64,000 nt of DNA. It comes from Tricholomella constricta. Taxonomy: Eukaryota; Basidiomycota; Agaricomycetes; Agaricales; Lyophyllaceae. Positions 1 through 11,481 of this stretch are shown one piece after another (within the stretch, counting starts at the first letter, position 1; every line of letters starts with the position of its first letter). The notes under the pieces were generated by a model. It was not told where the DNA came from. It was given only the letters and a program-made list of their open reading frames with translations, and searched no databases. The DNA lies in contig JAACJP010000039.1 in the NCBI GenBank assembly GCA_013368375.1, positions 1 to 64,000 of the forward strand, read 5' to 3'. The position numbers and the translations under genes were made by a program.

Positions 1-1191
1 CACGACCTTGCAGGCGCGGCGGCTGCCTCCTTGAACCTGAGCGCCGCTCCTGCCCTCTATCACGATGGAGATAAATCGACAGGTTTAGATGCGCTCTTTT
101 CACGCTCAGATATCAATGCCGTTATCGTCGCTCTGCCCATTACTCTCCAGCCTGCCATCATCCTCAAGGCCCTGGCGGCAGGGAAACATGTTTTGAGCGA
201 AAAGCCTGTGGCTGCAGACGTCGCCCAGGGCTTGGAATTGATCAAGACGTACAATGCGCAATACAAGCCCAAGGGCCTTATCTGGAGGATCGCAGAGAAT
301 TTTGAAGCAGAGCCGGGCTTTCGCGCTGCTGCTGCTGCCATCGCATCTGGAAAGATCGGTAAAGTTATCTTCTTTAGGACCGTCGTCTTCAACCATATCG
401 ACAAGGAGTCTAAATGGTACAAGACGCCTTGGCGTACGGTACCCGATGTACGTTTATCTTTATCATTCTACCTTTTGGCTTCCGTGCCTCACCTTAGCAA
501 TTCTCTAGTACCAAGGTGGATTCCTGGTGAGTATGAAACCTCGGAGAATCTCGACTCGTGTGTTTAACCCATCCCTCTGAAACACAGCTCGATGGTGGCG
601 TGGTATGTGGCCCCTCCCCTCGTTTTCGTCATAGTATGTTTCTCTTACTCCATGGTTTCTCCCCAGCACACCATCGCCGCATTGCGCGTCATGCTTCCGC
701 ACCAGCTTACCCACCTGTCCGCATTCGCCTCGCTAAACAAGGACTATCTCATGCCACACGACACCATCAACGCCGTCGTCCGCGCCGGGAGTCACTTCCA
801 TGGGACGGCTGAGCTGACGTTCGCGTCGCCGACGAAATCTCGTCCCGTGTCCGATGGATTTGTGATCACTGGCACAGACGGGTGGCTCTCCGTGAACCAA
901 GTCAACGTCGAGGGCTCCGACGCGCCCGTTCTCCGGGTCTCGATAACCTCCGTCATCAAGACTGAAGGCGGGGAGACCGAGGAGGGGGAGAAGGTGGAGA
1001 TCATCGAAGAGCCGGTCCAAGGCGTGAAAGCAGAATTGGCAAGCTTCTTCGATGCTATCCTGGGGAAGAGTGGTGTGGCGGACTTTGGGGACCCGTTGGC
1101 CGCGTTGCGAGATGTCGCATTCATACAGGCCGCTCTCAACAGCGATGGGCGCCTTGTTGACTTGACTGAATTGGTCCCAGTTTCCATCTAG
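1..1191 (+). CDS. Gfo/Idh/MocA-family NAD(P)-dependent oxidoreductase, 5' partial
   Basis: This is the 3' part of a gene that enters from the left edge; frame 1 is already open at base 1. Exons read as 1-447, 509-526, 588-602 and 667-1191, all joined in phase 0. The product has the Rossmann-side HVLSEKPVA motif (the E-K-P lysine is the usual catalytic or binding residue), then WRIAENFE, and across three splice junctions the family signature GGFLLDGGVHTIAALR. The C-terminal alpha/beta domain ends at TAG 1189-1191. Family members oxidise or reduce sugars, diols or related substrates with NAD(P); this looks like the cytosolic fungal subgroup related to yeast YMR315W. That subgroup is inferred from overall resemblance and the substrate is unknown. 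The two middle exons are only 18 and 15 nt long, yet together they encode the invariant G-G-x3-D-G-G segment, so they must be spliced in. The start lies outside the window. Confidence 0.87.
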
Positions 1192-4100
1192 GACCCTAAC
1201 GTCGGTATCTACATCACGAACCTCAGGGCGAGATAGTTGGAGAGGCGGCGTTGTATCGGAGAAAAGGTGAACGTAAAACATGTGAATTAGAATCTCTTGG
1301 AATTGTACGACTACAAGCCATTTGACGGAAACAAATGCCATACGCCGTGTTCGAGCATGGTGGGCCTTGATTAAGATTGCCGGACACATGGGAGCGAGGT
1401 TCCTCCTAACTTGTGATGGAAGTTCCTTCCATCACCGGCGGGTCTTCGACACTGTCGACGTCGGAGAGCGTGTGCCTACTCAGAACTTCGGGGACTCAGG
1501 TAACGCAGGGAGCCCAGAGTTCCCCAGATGTCGCTTGACGGTAGTAAGTCCAGACCCATCCCGTATTGATGACATGTGTCGCACAGTGTAAAGTTCCCAA
1601 GTCATGTAGTCATGTCATATTTACAGAATCAGGTAAGTGCAGGGAAATGAGGATATCAGCTTGTTGGTTCTCCGCTTTGAAGCGACACATTGTGGGGTTT
1701 ATAATCCTTTGTGGACTTTTCCTAGACTCATCGACATTCGCATTGCCTAGTGCTATGGCGTGCATATGAATAAGTCCATAACTGTACAGAGAACCGGGTA
1801 CAAACTAAGTACATCGCACAGTAAGCGTCAAAAAGCACGAAGGATTGAGATCAACAGTGGGAGCCACCCATGTATCGCCCCCTAGGCCCATGGCACGCGA
1901 AATTCCATCCGACTATGGATATTCCCGTGTCTCATGTTCATGCTTCGTGTTCGAAATTCATCCCATCTCGCTTCGTCTGAATCATGCTCCCCCCCCCCCC
2001 CACCTACTAACAAATCAGCCTTGGCGCAAGGATTTCAGTATGAGACACTCACAGGAGACCATGCTGAATGGTTCGTGTCACGATAGCCTTCAGTCGGTAC
2101 TGGGCTGTGGTCTGCTGTATACACATTGGCCTCAACGAATTTACTTAACCCACGAGGAACCCCAAACTCATTCTCATGAGCGTAAGCCTCTCAACAATTG
2201 TCGATACAAGACGGTGAGCAAAAAGCACAATGAGAGATGGAAACAAGGGGTTCGATACCGTGCCCTCAGGTATGAACAAATGTGATATCACGCTCGTCGT
2301 TTCTTTACTCCCCCACAACCGATGAGAAAATGGAAGAGGAGACCATGACACAACGACTTCGATCTCAAGCTGGGAAGTACGCTTACCTCGTCTCACTGTT
2401 CACACATGTGAGAGATCGAACGGCAGTAATTACCGTGCTGTTCGTTTTACATGAAGAATGTCCGAGCAAACGAGGTAAGTTGATGCGGCGTGCGGTACGT
2501 TCCTCAGGCGTTTGAATTTCGACACGTGGCGTGCCTTCTGCCAGTCTGCGGACGTACTCGTAGGTGAGGTCGCCCCTACAGGCAGTAAGACATGCGCTTT
2601 GAATGAGAAAACGATTTAGCGCAGTCAGACATCATAATCCAATGACTTGAACACCTTTTGTCGAGTTCCGCAGACCTAAGGGACAAGCTGCCTATTGACG
2701 ATTGAGAAAAATCAAACACAAGGCGATAGCGGGTGGTACCGGTAAACCGTCGTACCGTTTGATCCAAATGCTCGAAACCGACACAGCGCGTGTTGGAAGC
2801 AGGAGAAGGCCCAGCTGACATTTAACGAAGCGTAAGTTCATTATTGGAAGCAGAACGAGATAGCGCACTATCCTCTCACCAATCGCAACCGGGCCTCCGC
2901 ACGGAGGAATCTCATCCTATCACCGTCTTCTTCTCTACCCAACTCCTGCTTCGTCCACAGCTTCCTGCGCTCGGAGAAACCAAGGCAGCTCCCCGGAGGA
3001 TTGGAAGTTCCATCCATCCTGTCAAGCTACTTACGTATCTCTTTGTACTCACGTCGATCAGGGGATGCCCGCAAGAATACTGATATACTTGTGGAATGGT
3101 ACACCTCGGACGCGTGGTGCTGATATGATTGCTTCGACTCGAGAGGACCATGATTCCAAATAAGAAAGCCACGACATTGGGGATCTTGGCGATTCTTCCC
3201 CGTCAGAGATAGTATCAGCTTGCCATAGGCTTTTAGTGGTCGCAGAAGTGAGAACGGCGTCTGAGCAGCCTTGACATGTCTTCACACCCATACCGAAGGC
3301 CGTCAGGCTTCACAGAAAGGATGTTGAGACTCAAGCCATTGGAGGGGTTTGAAGCAATAGATCACGACATGCTAACGATATGAGACGAAGATACCTGTTA
3401 CGGGTCGGTGGCTATGCTCGATATTTATCTGAGCGTGTCTCAACAAACACATCACCGCGACCTTTCCCCAACTGCTCCCATCTTGCAAGCTTGGATGTTT
3501 GAAGTTGTCAACTGCTACAGCGTCGTCCTACTACTACGACACAAGCAAGTCGCCTGTGAACACATCGAAGGTGCCGTGATACCTCCGAACCTCGACCAAC
3601 GAAACTGCCGCGACGACCCTTCAGGCAGGCTCATCTCTGGGCTCCTGACTCTCCCCTGACTTTCGGCACACCATGTCTTTTACTTTCCCCATGAAGCTTC
3701 TATTGTGCTTTAAAAATAGAGCTTGCAACCCTGTAGCGGTTACCGCCGCACTCCTCTAGGCGTTCAGGCGGAAACGGATCATCTCGTATGTTGCTCTGCC
3801 GCGCTATATCATCTTTCTGTCTCCCCGGGCTCGGGCTGCGCAGTTGCCGTTACCGTGTCCCTAGATCGACCGACACCAATCAGAGCCGACCCAGCACTGC
3901 ACTGTCCACGATGGCCGCGGCTCACGAGGACCATGCGCCCGTGCAAGGTCCATATCCATGTATTTGTGCACACGGGATTCAGTGTGAATGTCCACTTGGA
4001 AAGGCTCCCGCGATTGCAATTGCAATAGCGAGCGTGCTGGCGGGCTATAGCTATACATGATTCTGACGGCGGCATATCAGTGACAATCACTGACCTCTTG

Positions 4101-4935
4101 AGGGTTCTTCCGAATCCTTAAGGCTCGGGTCTACCTCTTCCACCCCCTCCCTTCCATCGCGGCGATTGCCATTCCGGCGCTTGCTATTGCTCCTCGTACA
4201 CACCTCTTTTGGCCCGGATGCATGTCTTTCAATCGAGACTTACCATAAACTATGAAACAGCTACGGCAACGTGTCTGACTGCGGCTATGTTTGCGTTTAT
4301 GCTCGCGCTCACTGTGATGCCGACGTTGCGAATTCTAGATGGAAAGTGAGCTCGGCAACACGGAGCTATTGCACCTTGTAGCGTTCGTCTATGTCACGGG
4401 TGTGATGTCTGTTCTCTTCGCAAGTCTCCACTTCCACTGCCATTCTTGTGCATTTCCCCCGGAATTTCAAAGATTTTCCTCTGTTCGTATGCATCCGCAT
4501 CTGTGACTTTGCCTCTGCCGCTGATGCCTAATAACATTCCCCAATAAATACAGGTTTGAAACTCATGTTCTCAGGCTCGTATGATATGCAATGAATCTGC
4601 ACTTCACTTTGTCTTCTCCAGGGATTCAAATTGCCTCTTATATCCCGGAAGAGGTGCGAGATAACATCCAACCAAGGTAACGAACTTACTCGCGAGCACA
4701 GATCTCCAACAGCGACCGCAAACGCGTAACGAGGTTTCATGCTTGCTCACAGTTTTTTTCCAACCAAATAAAATGGCCAGGGAACCCGTGTGTCGCCGTA
4801 ATAGTACGCCAACATAACATCAAAGACATTCATCGGTAAGGACCCATCCTTGAGAAAATTGCGCAAAAACATCTCCTTCTCCTCTTCTTTCATCCTCCTT
4901 TATCCCATGAGTACCGGGAACAAGAAGATAATGTA
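1192..4935. other. Gene-poor intergenic stretch, 3.7 kb
   Basis: I see no credible coding region on either strand. Open frames here are short, lack paired splice sites and resemble no family I know. There is a run of about ten C at 1989-1998. Base composition is close to random and there are no obvious long repeats. It may contain decayed sequence. Confidence 0.5.
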
Positions 4936-5260
4936 TCAAGGAAGGCCTACCACAGGATCCGTTCGCTCATATACGACGCACTCTATGCCCTTGAACGACC
5001 GCACGACGCCCTTTAGAATCAACACCTCTCCGCCATCTCACACTCTCAGACTCGATCCGATCCGGATATCTATCTTCCCCTCCACGACACGGATGATCTC
5101 GTCGTGCCAGGTCTCGTGCCAGTGAGGGGGGCACATATACTACATCGGCGGCGTCTGGGTCCGCTGAGGTCTCGTTCCTCACGAGATATGGTTCGCTTCG
5201 GAGGAAGGTCTTGTAGTAGTGGGCATGTGTTTACCATTGAAAGCCCCTTCCCGTATACGA
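4936..5260 (-). pseudogene. Cupin-domain protein remnant, copy 1
   Basis: Read on the minus strand, the frame gives the cupin metal-binding motif P-P-H-W-H-E-T-W (HWH codons at 5116-5124), then EIIRVVEGKIDIRIG and, further on, GGEVLILKGVVRSFKGI and YERTDP, ending at a TGA at 4936-4938. This matches the small single-domain RmlC-like cupins common in fungi. An upstream piece (YYKTFLRSEPYL) would join through a possible 43-bp intron at 5140-5182. A TGA at 5038-5040 interrupts the domain between its two halves, and another stop lies upstream near 5240, so the copy looks dead. The homology call rests on the HWHE and LKGVVRSFKG motifs. Metal and substrate are unknown. Confidence 0.5.
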
Positions 5261-6600
5261 TGGTTCCAGGAAGCTGCGCAGAGGTATTGCCGGTAGATAT
5301 GGTGGTGGGCGGATGCACGAAGAGAAGGTGTTAGACGCCCACCCATTTCCTCAATCGAAAGCAGGTCGAAAGCGGGCCTTGCATGTCCTTATGTACATAG
5401 TGCCTGTGGACGTCGACCAAGGCGAGCGTGAAACCCGTGCGTACAAATATGGGAATGCCGTATTTCTTTACACCGCTTGACGCCGATGCGCCGCGTCTTC
5501 GGTCCCCCATCGTGTAGCCAAGCACCCAGCACCCAGCATACAGCCAGCACCCAGCACCAGCACCAAGCCTCGAGCGCCCAACTGGTTTCGCAATTTTGTA
5601 GTTGTGCTCATGGTGCTGGTGGTTAGTTGGAGCGAGGGTCTGAGTCTCAGACGCCCGTCGAGCGCTGAGCGTTGATCACTGAGCGTCGAGCTTGGTCCGC
5701 TGGTTTCGCGACTTTGGCTCTGCTCTGAGCTCTGTGCTTTGTGCTTTGTGTGCTCTGTTCTCTTTCTCTTTGCCCTGTGCTGAGCGAGGGCGCGGGCGAG
5801 GTCCAACGAACCACAGCTACACGCACGCCCTCTCCGTCCTCAGGCGTGTATCACACTCTCAGACTCGATCCGATCCGGATCTCCATCTTCCCCTCCGCGA
5901 CACGGATGATCTCGTCGTGTCAGGTCTCGTGCCAGTGAGGGGGGCACATAGACTACATCGGCGGCGTCTGGGTCCGCTGAGGTCTCGTTCCTCACGAGAT
6001 ATGGTTCGCTTCGGAGGAAGGTCTTGTAGTAGTGGGCATGTGTTTACCATTGGCAGCCCCTTCCCGTATACGATGGTTCCAGGAAGCTGCGCAGAGGTAT
6101 TGCCGGTAGACATGGTTGGTGGTGGGGGGACGCACGAAGAGAAGGTGTTAGACGCCCAGTGCCCACCCATCTCCTCGATCTGAATCGAAAGCACTTGTCT
6201 CAAGCCTTAGACTCACATGCCCTTATGTAGTGCCTGTGGACGTCGAACAAGGGATGCCGTATTTTCCCTATACCAGCCACGCTTGTCGCGGATCGGCGCA
6301 TCGGCATCAAGCCTCGAGCGCCCAACTGGTTTCGCAATTTTGTAGTTGTGCTCATGGTGTTGGTGGTCAGGTGGGGTGAGCGTCTGAGTCTCAGACGCCC
6401 GTCGAGCGCTGAGCGTCGAGCGTTGAGCGTCGAGCTTGGTCCGCTGGTTTCGCGACTTTGGCTCTGCTCTGTGCTCTGTGCTCTGTGCTCTGTGCTCTGT
6501 GCTCTGTGCTTTGTGTGTTTTGCTCCTTATTGAGCGAGGGCGCGGGCGAGGTCCAACGAACCACAGCTGCACGGACGCATTCGCATTCACTCTCTCGAGC
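5040..6600. repeat. Imperfect tandem duplication, two units of about 0.75-0.8 kb
   Basis: Unit 1 is about 5040-5840 and unit 2 about 5853-6600. Matching landmarks are the cupin fragment (5048 versus 5861, offset 813), the block starting CGAGCGCCCAACTGG (5571 versus 6315, offset 744) and the GTCCAACGAACCACAGCT end block. The offset changes because of small indels, including a variable CTCTGTG microsatellite near 6475-6510 that is shorter in unit 1. Confidence 0.75.
5853..6075 (-). pseudogene. Cupin-domain protein remnant, copy 2, truncated
   Basis: This is a near-identical copy of the upstream half of the cupin remnant at 4936-5260, including the HWHE region and the same in-frame TGA after the G-S-S-L-R-V segment. 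The 3' half of the domain (the LKGVVRSF part) is missing and replaced by unrelated sequence, so this copy is more damaged. It belongs to the tandem duplication that covers about 5040-6600. Confidence 0.45.
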
Positions 6601-7504
6601 TTGAGCTTTCTAAGGCATGAACAGCGCCAAATTCTTCAATGGTCATCTCTTCCTAAGAGTACATATGGAGTTGGAGTCAGAGCCCTAGCCCGAGTTCGAG
6701 TCGAAGTTGGGGTGATAGGATGCTCCGCGGATAATCGGGTACCCATGCTGGCCCAGCATTGGCAGTAGCCAGCGCATTGTTCCCTCGTCCGCCGCTCGCT
6801 CGAGAGGTGAGAGGTGATGGATAACGCAGAAGGAAGACGTTGAAGCGGGTTCTTCGAACAACAAACGTGACGGACAAGAAAAGCATTAGGGCGGGTACAT
6901 GGTACATGGTACATGATGAGATGGAAGATGGTGTTATGGGAGACTCGGTGTTGTGGGGGATGGTGAGATGGATCCAAGCAAAGACAGAGCGGGGCGTTGC
7001 AGTGCGTATGTGTATATATGTGTATCAATGTAAGCACGTAGGCGTTAAAAGGATGTGAGATCGGGAAGAATGGAGGAGAGAGAGGACGCGCAAGGAGGCG
7101 CGGGGTGGAAGGTTGTTGTTTGCATCGACACTCCCCACGTCTGATCATGCCCCGGCATCCGTCAAAAACAAAACAAAGAAAGAATATAAAAAGGAAGGAA
7201 AGGAAGGAACAGATCGTCGATCGATACGTCGCCGCAAGAAAAAAATTAAAACCGCAGATCGTACATGGGCGATCGCATCGTTGTTTATTTCGGGGGTGGA
7301 GTAGGCGGGCCTGCATGGCGTTTCATTTCGTTCGTTCGTCAGTCACTCAGTCAGTCGCAAAACAAGACCACAGTGAGTAACGTACCGAAGAGTCCTGCGC
7401 GGGAGGGTGGTGGCGGAGATGTCGGGAGAGACGGGGTGGCGTTGACGGGCGTCGGGGCGAGGAGGGGGTTCGCTGTACAAGCCACAGATGTGAAAGGCGA
7501 ACGG
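6601..7504. other. Non-coding stretch downstream of the coiled-coil gene
   Basis: No gene is supported. There is a short GGTACAT tandem repeat near 6893-6914 and A-rich purine tracts near 7160-7250. Because it follows the 3' end of the minus-strand gene at 7505-8134, part of it is presumably that gene's 3' UTR and terminator (inference). Confidence 0.4.
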
Positions 7505-8134
7505 TCAGGATGATACAAGCGGGATGGGTGAGAGGGAGAACGCACGTCGCCATTGGGCCCAGGCTGGAAGATCGGGGCGGGGCGGCTCAGGGGGTGGAGA
7601 GGTGGAGGCTTGGGGCGGGGCTGGGGGCGGGATCTTGGTGAGGGCAGCGCGGTCCCTGCGCTCGGGGCGTTTGTGGACGACACGCCAGCCGGGGCGGGCT
7701 TGGACGGGGGGTGCATCTTCGATGGCGGGCGGGAGTGGGGGGGCTTCGAGGGGGGGTGCTTCGATCTGGGTTTGGGGTGGGGTGAGGAGACATGGGACAA
7801 AGAAGAAAAGAGGATCAAGGCACCTTGGGGCGCCAGTCTGGTGAGTACTCTCCTCCTGCGCCGTGTTTGGACTTCATGTTCATGAGCTCTGCGATCTCGC
7901 TTGGGAGAGATGAAGTGAGAAGAAGGTAATGGGTGATTGGGACGTACAATTGCAGGGCACGTCTCTCATCGCGCAGTTGGCCGACCTCGGCGAGCAAGAT
8001 CCTGACTTCGCTGGCTAGGGCCTTGCTGAAGTCATTGAGATATCTAGTGGCGAGTGATCAGCAAGGAGTGGGAAAAGACGACGACATTCGTACTTTGGAG
8101 CGGGCATCTGAGGACCGTAACCGTTCTTGCTCAT
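7505..8134 (-). CDS. Small coiled-coil protein with proline-rich tail, unknown function
   Basis: Minus-strand gene with exons 8134-8094, 8043-7948, 7899-7824 and 7765-7505, joined by 50-, 48- and 58-bp introns with GT..AG ends; 157 aa. The N-terminus is MSKNGYGPQMPAPKYL. Residues about 15-60 form a predicted coiled coil (LLAEVGQLRDERRALQFEI, then AELMNMKSKHG), followed by a conserved-looking DWRPK block and a Pro/Ala/Glu-rich tail with a central PGWRVVHKRPERR patch. I know of no assigned function; proteins of this layout are conserved hypotheticals in mushrooms. The coiled coil resembles that of the gene at 10384-11481 (shared pattern E-[VI]-G-x-L-R-x-E-R), so the two look like distant paralogues flanking the hydrolase gene. 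It starts 115 bp from the divergent hydrolase gene. Confidence 0.68.
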
Positions 8135-8249
8135 GGTTGAAGATGTCCACGAGGCAGAGACGTGTGTTTCTTGTTCATCAATTCGGCTATCCCGGGCCGG
8201 GGACGAGTATGTAAAGCTCCCTCCTACTCCTCGCGGGAGAATCGTTCCC
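8135..8249. promoter_or_regulatory. Short divergent promoter region
   Basis: There are 115 bp between the start codons of the minus-strand coiled-coil gene and the plus-strand hydrolase gene. It must carry the start sites or 5' UTRs of both. No clear TATA element is visible. An in-frame upstream ATG for the hydrolase at 8130-8132 would overlap the other gene's first exon and is therefore less likely to be used. Confidence 0.45.
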
Positions 8250-9601
8250 ATGGCCGACCTCGTCCCCAAACAGCCTCTGCACCCTTCCTTCATCTCCCGC
8301 CTCGACCCTGAATACATCGCCTTTCACAACTCTACCCTCCAGTACATCACCCCTCCACACACCCTCCCCTGGGACCCCGCCCTCCGCAACGCCCCCGCCG
8401 TCCCCGGCGCCTCCCCACCGCTCGATGTCGCCAAGACACAGGACTTTGACATTGTCCATACCAGAGTCAGGGCCTTCACGCCGTTCGGGGAGACGCCCCA
8501 CGGCGGATGGCCGGCTTTGTTGTATTTCCACGGCGGTGAGTGCGATCTGATTCAGAAGCGGTCGCTATAATCCGGGCAGGCGGCTGGACCCTCGGCAACA
8601 TCTCTAGCGAGACCTCGTTTGCGACCAACATGGCCGTCCGTGCGTGTCTCGTCTCGTCCATTTATGGACCCTGCCCATGACCCAAACAGGCGCTAAATCC
8701 GTCGTCGTGTCCGTGGATTACCGCCTCGCGCCCGAGAACCCATACCCCGCCGCCGTAGACGACGCCATCGACGCCCTCCAGTGGCTCGTGCGCAGCGGCG
8801 CACAAGAGCTGGGCATCAACACCGATCGCATCGCCGTGGGCGGGTCGTCCAGGTACTAACCACCCCTCTCTCCCTCTCCAAGCACCGCACACGCACATGC
8901 ACACTGACCCCTCCCCCCCATCCCAGCGGCGGCAACCTCGCCGCAGTCCTAGCCCTCAAAGCCCCCTCCCTTTCCCCTCCCATCCCTCTCACATTCCAGC
9001 TCCTCATCGTCCCCGTCACCGACAACACCATCCCCCTTATCGACGCCTCCGCCCCCTCCACCTGGGCCACAAACGCCCACACCCCCTGGCTCTCCCCCGC
9101 CCGCATGGCCTGGTTCCGGACGAACTACCTCCCGCGCCCCTCCGACCAACACGACTGGGCCGCCTCGCCCCTTCTCGCGCCGCGCGCGCTCCTCGCCGCC
9201 GCCCCCCGCGCCTGGGTCGGCGTGTGTGAGTGCGACGGGCTGTGCGGCGAGGGCCTCGCGTATGCTGCGAGCTTGAGGGAGGCGGGCGTGCAGGCGGAGA
9301 CGAGGGTGTATGAGGGCGCGCCGCATCCGGTTATGGCTATGGACGGTACGTACCCCCCGCTTCGCTTGCGTGGATGTTGGCTGGTGTTGATGTTGATGTG
9401 CTTGGGGTGGTGCGCATGCGCGTGTAGGGTAAGTGCTTCCTCCTCTCTCTCTCTCTCTCCGCGCGTGCGAGAATGCATCACGCTGATTGTGCGTTACGTG
9501 CGTGCAGAGTCTTGAAGATTGGTAAACAGCTCGTCACGGACGCTGCAGAGGCGCTGGAGAAGGCTTTGTGGCCCGCGTCCGCATCCTCGGAGGAGCAGTG
9601 A
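8250..9601 (+). CDS. HSL-type alpha/beta hydrolase (esterase/lipase family)
   Basis: Exons 8250-8535, 8580-8639, 8690-8852, 8927-9349 and 9508-9601. The protein (about 341 aa) shows the hormone-sensitive-lipase hallmarks in order: the oxyanion-hole motif H-G-G-G-W (formed across intron 1), the strand DYRLAPENPYPAAVDDA, the nucleophile elbow V-G-G-S-S-S-G-G-N (G-x-S-x-G, assembled across intron 3), a candidate acid in CECDGL, and the catalytic histidine in GAPHPVMAMDG. Family members hydrolyse short-chain esters, lactones or amides; the substrate cannot be read from sequence. No signal peptide or membrane segment is evident, so it is probably cytosolic. The last junction is ambiguous: donor 9350 gives ...MDGTVLKIGK, while donor 9346 with a single-base exon at 9428 gives ...MDGVLKIGK, which fits the family better. 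The gene is GC-rich and divergently paired with the coiled-coil gene. Confidence 0.85.
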
Positions 9602-10383
9602 GAGGCAGAGGTGGACGTGTGTACACTGTAATCTATGTGTTGCGTTTATGTAAGGACGCGCGTTCGATGAACGCAATGCAATGCGTCGATGCAAGCGGAT
9701 TTTATGTGTCCTCTATCCTCTATCTGAGGGCCTCGAGCGCGAGAGGCCTCAGGAAGGAGGCGTGTTACGCGCAATCTCGCAGGCTTTTTACTTTCTCGTT
9801 CGTATTTGTTCTCTGCGGCATGGCACGACATGACATGAAATGAGGAGGTAAAATGGGCCCGATACATACCCGCTGCGTAAACGTTTAAACGTCCAACAAC
9901 ATACCTCACCCTCACTCCGTCTACGGGAATACTCCCACTCCTAAATCCGCTACCCCACGTTCCCCGCACGAAAGGACGCAAAGCATCACAAACCTCGGAT
10001 TTAAAGCTTAACCACGCAAACCCCCATGACCACCCCCCACACCCCATCCTCGTGCACATGCACGAAGGTCGGTCCGGGTCTCCGGTGCCTCATTGCCTCA
10101 ACGTGGCGGCACGCACACCACACCACACTATCGGCGTTACAGTCGTCGCACACCACCTGGACCAGACGCCGCCCACGAGTGAGGAGTGAGGAGTGACGAG
10201 TGGCCAACCCATCCCACATCATCGCCATCGCCATCACAGTCCCTAGCCCCCCCACACCACACCACACCCACGGACGACCTTGGACTGTGCCTGCGCCTAG
10301 AGCCCCGAGCCGCCGCTTATTATCATAATTTTTACTTCTACTTGTACTTTCTATTCTCCGCACGCCCACCAACCCAACCCAGG
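9602..10383. other. Intergenic, no gene seen
   Basis: This 782-bp gap lies between two plus-strand genes. The minus frame at 9646-10059 is open but low in complexity and similar to nothing I recognise. CACACC-rich tracts near 10240-10270 lie in the presumed promoter of the next gene. Confidence 0.45.
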
Positions 10384-11481
10384 ATGCGACCCAAGCCCAA
10401 GCTGAACCCCCGGAAATGGTTCACGCTCCCGCTCAGGCGGAAGCCGACGCCGACGACGACGATGCCGACGGCCGGGTGAGTTGCCCCGCGCGCACGCGCA
10501 TCGCATCTCAGAGAAGGACGTGGACTCAACTCAACTCGGTGCTACACAGACCAGAGGCAGCGGGCGCGGACGACGCGATGGCAGAGCTGGCGCAGAGCCT
10601 GCAGAGGGAGATACAGGGCCTGCACGTCGAGATAGGTACACTGCGGAGGGAGAGGGTGCAGCTTTTCCGGTGCGTCTCTCCGTCCATCCATCCATCCGTG
10701 CCTGGACGTGGGTGTGGAAGTGGAAGTGGATGTGGGTGTTGTGAGCTGATGGACGGTGCACTGCCCCCGATAGGGACATCCACGACATCATGCTCGCAAA
10801 GTGCCAGCCCCAGCCCCAGCCCCAGCCCCCGCCCCCGTCTGAGTCGCCCCCGATCCCGTTCGTTTTTCCGATATCACTATCAACGTACGTACGCACACAC
10901 ACACACACGCACGCACGCACCTCCAAGCCGTCTTATCTGACTCTGGATCTGGATCTGAATCTGATTCTCATGCCAGCCCCGGCCCGACACTTCAGAGCGC
11001 GCACGACGAATCGAGCCTGCACCCAAGCCCGAGCCTGCACCAGAGCCCGAGTACGAGTACGAGCATGCGCATGGATCGCGCGACGCAGTCGCTTTCGGTG
11101 TGGCTGCCTGATGCTGCTGCAAAGGCGGAGGAAGAAAAAGAGGATGGAGAGGAAGAAGATAATGAGTTAGGCTTGTTCGGCCCCCGGAGCCGCGCGTCGT
11201 CGTTCACTGGTGCATCCCGTCCGGGGGTCGCGGGGGAGCGGGTGGGGCGCGTGGGGCGTGCGGTGTCGGAGGGTACGGCAGTAGGTGGAGGGGGTGGAGG
11301 TGGAGAGGGGAAAGAGGGAAGGAGCACAACGAGGACGGCGTGGCGGACGGTGGATAAAAGAGGCGGGGCCGTTGGGGTGCGTGAAAGGGAGCGGAAGGAC
11401 CGTGTCGACGCGCTCGCGCTTGCGCTTCTCGGTCCCCGCATGTCCGTGGTTGGAGCGCGTTCGTTTGCTTCCTTGAGTTGA
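10384..11481 (+). CDS. Coiled-coil protein with low-complexity tail, unknown function
   Basis: Exons 10384-10475, 10550-10669, 10774-10884 and 10977-11481; 275 aa, all junctions in frame. It begins MRPKPKLNPRKWFTLPLRRK (basic). Residues about 40-72 form a coiled coil (AELAQSLQREIQGLHVEIG, then TLRRERVQLFRDI). A Q-P repeat, a Ser-rich stretch, an acidic run (EEEKEDGEEEDNE), a Gly run and an Arg-rich C-terminus follow. No enzymatic domain is visible. The helix E-I-G-T-L-R-R-E-R-x2-L-x3-I-x2-I-M aligns with E-V-G-Q-L-R-D-E-R-x2-L-x3-I-x2-L-M in the gene at 7505-8134, suggesting an old duplication around the hydrolase. An in-frame ATG lies upstream at 10186, but the stretch between is low in complexity and better read as 5' UTR. 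Confidence 0.6.

Noticed and set aside
7351..7818. Proline-rich minus-strand open frame
   Set aside because: The true last exon of the coiled-coil gene uses another frame (7505-7765) that joins in phase with the upstream exons. This frame is only a GC-rich by-product.
9646..10059. Minus-strand frame of 137 codons as a gene
   Set aside because: No start context, no partner exons, unusual Trp/Gly-rich composition and no recognisable motif.
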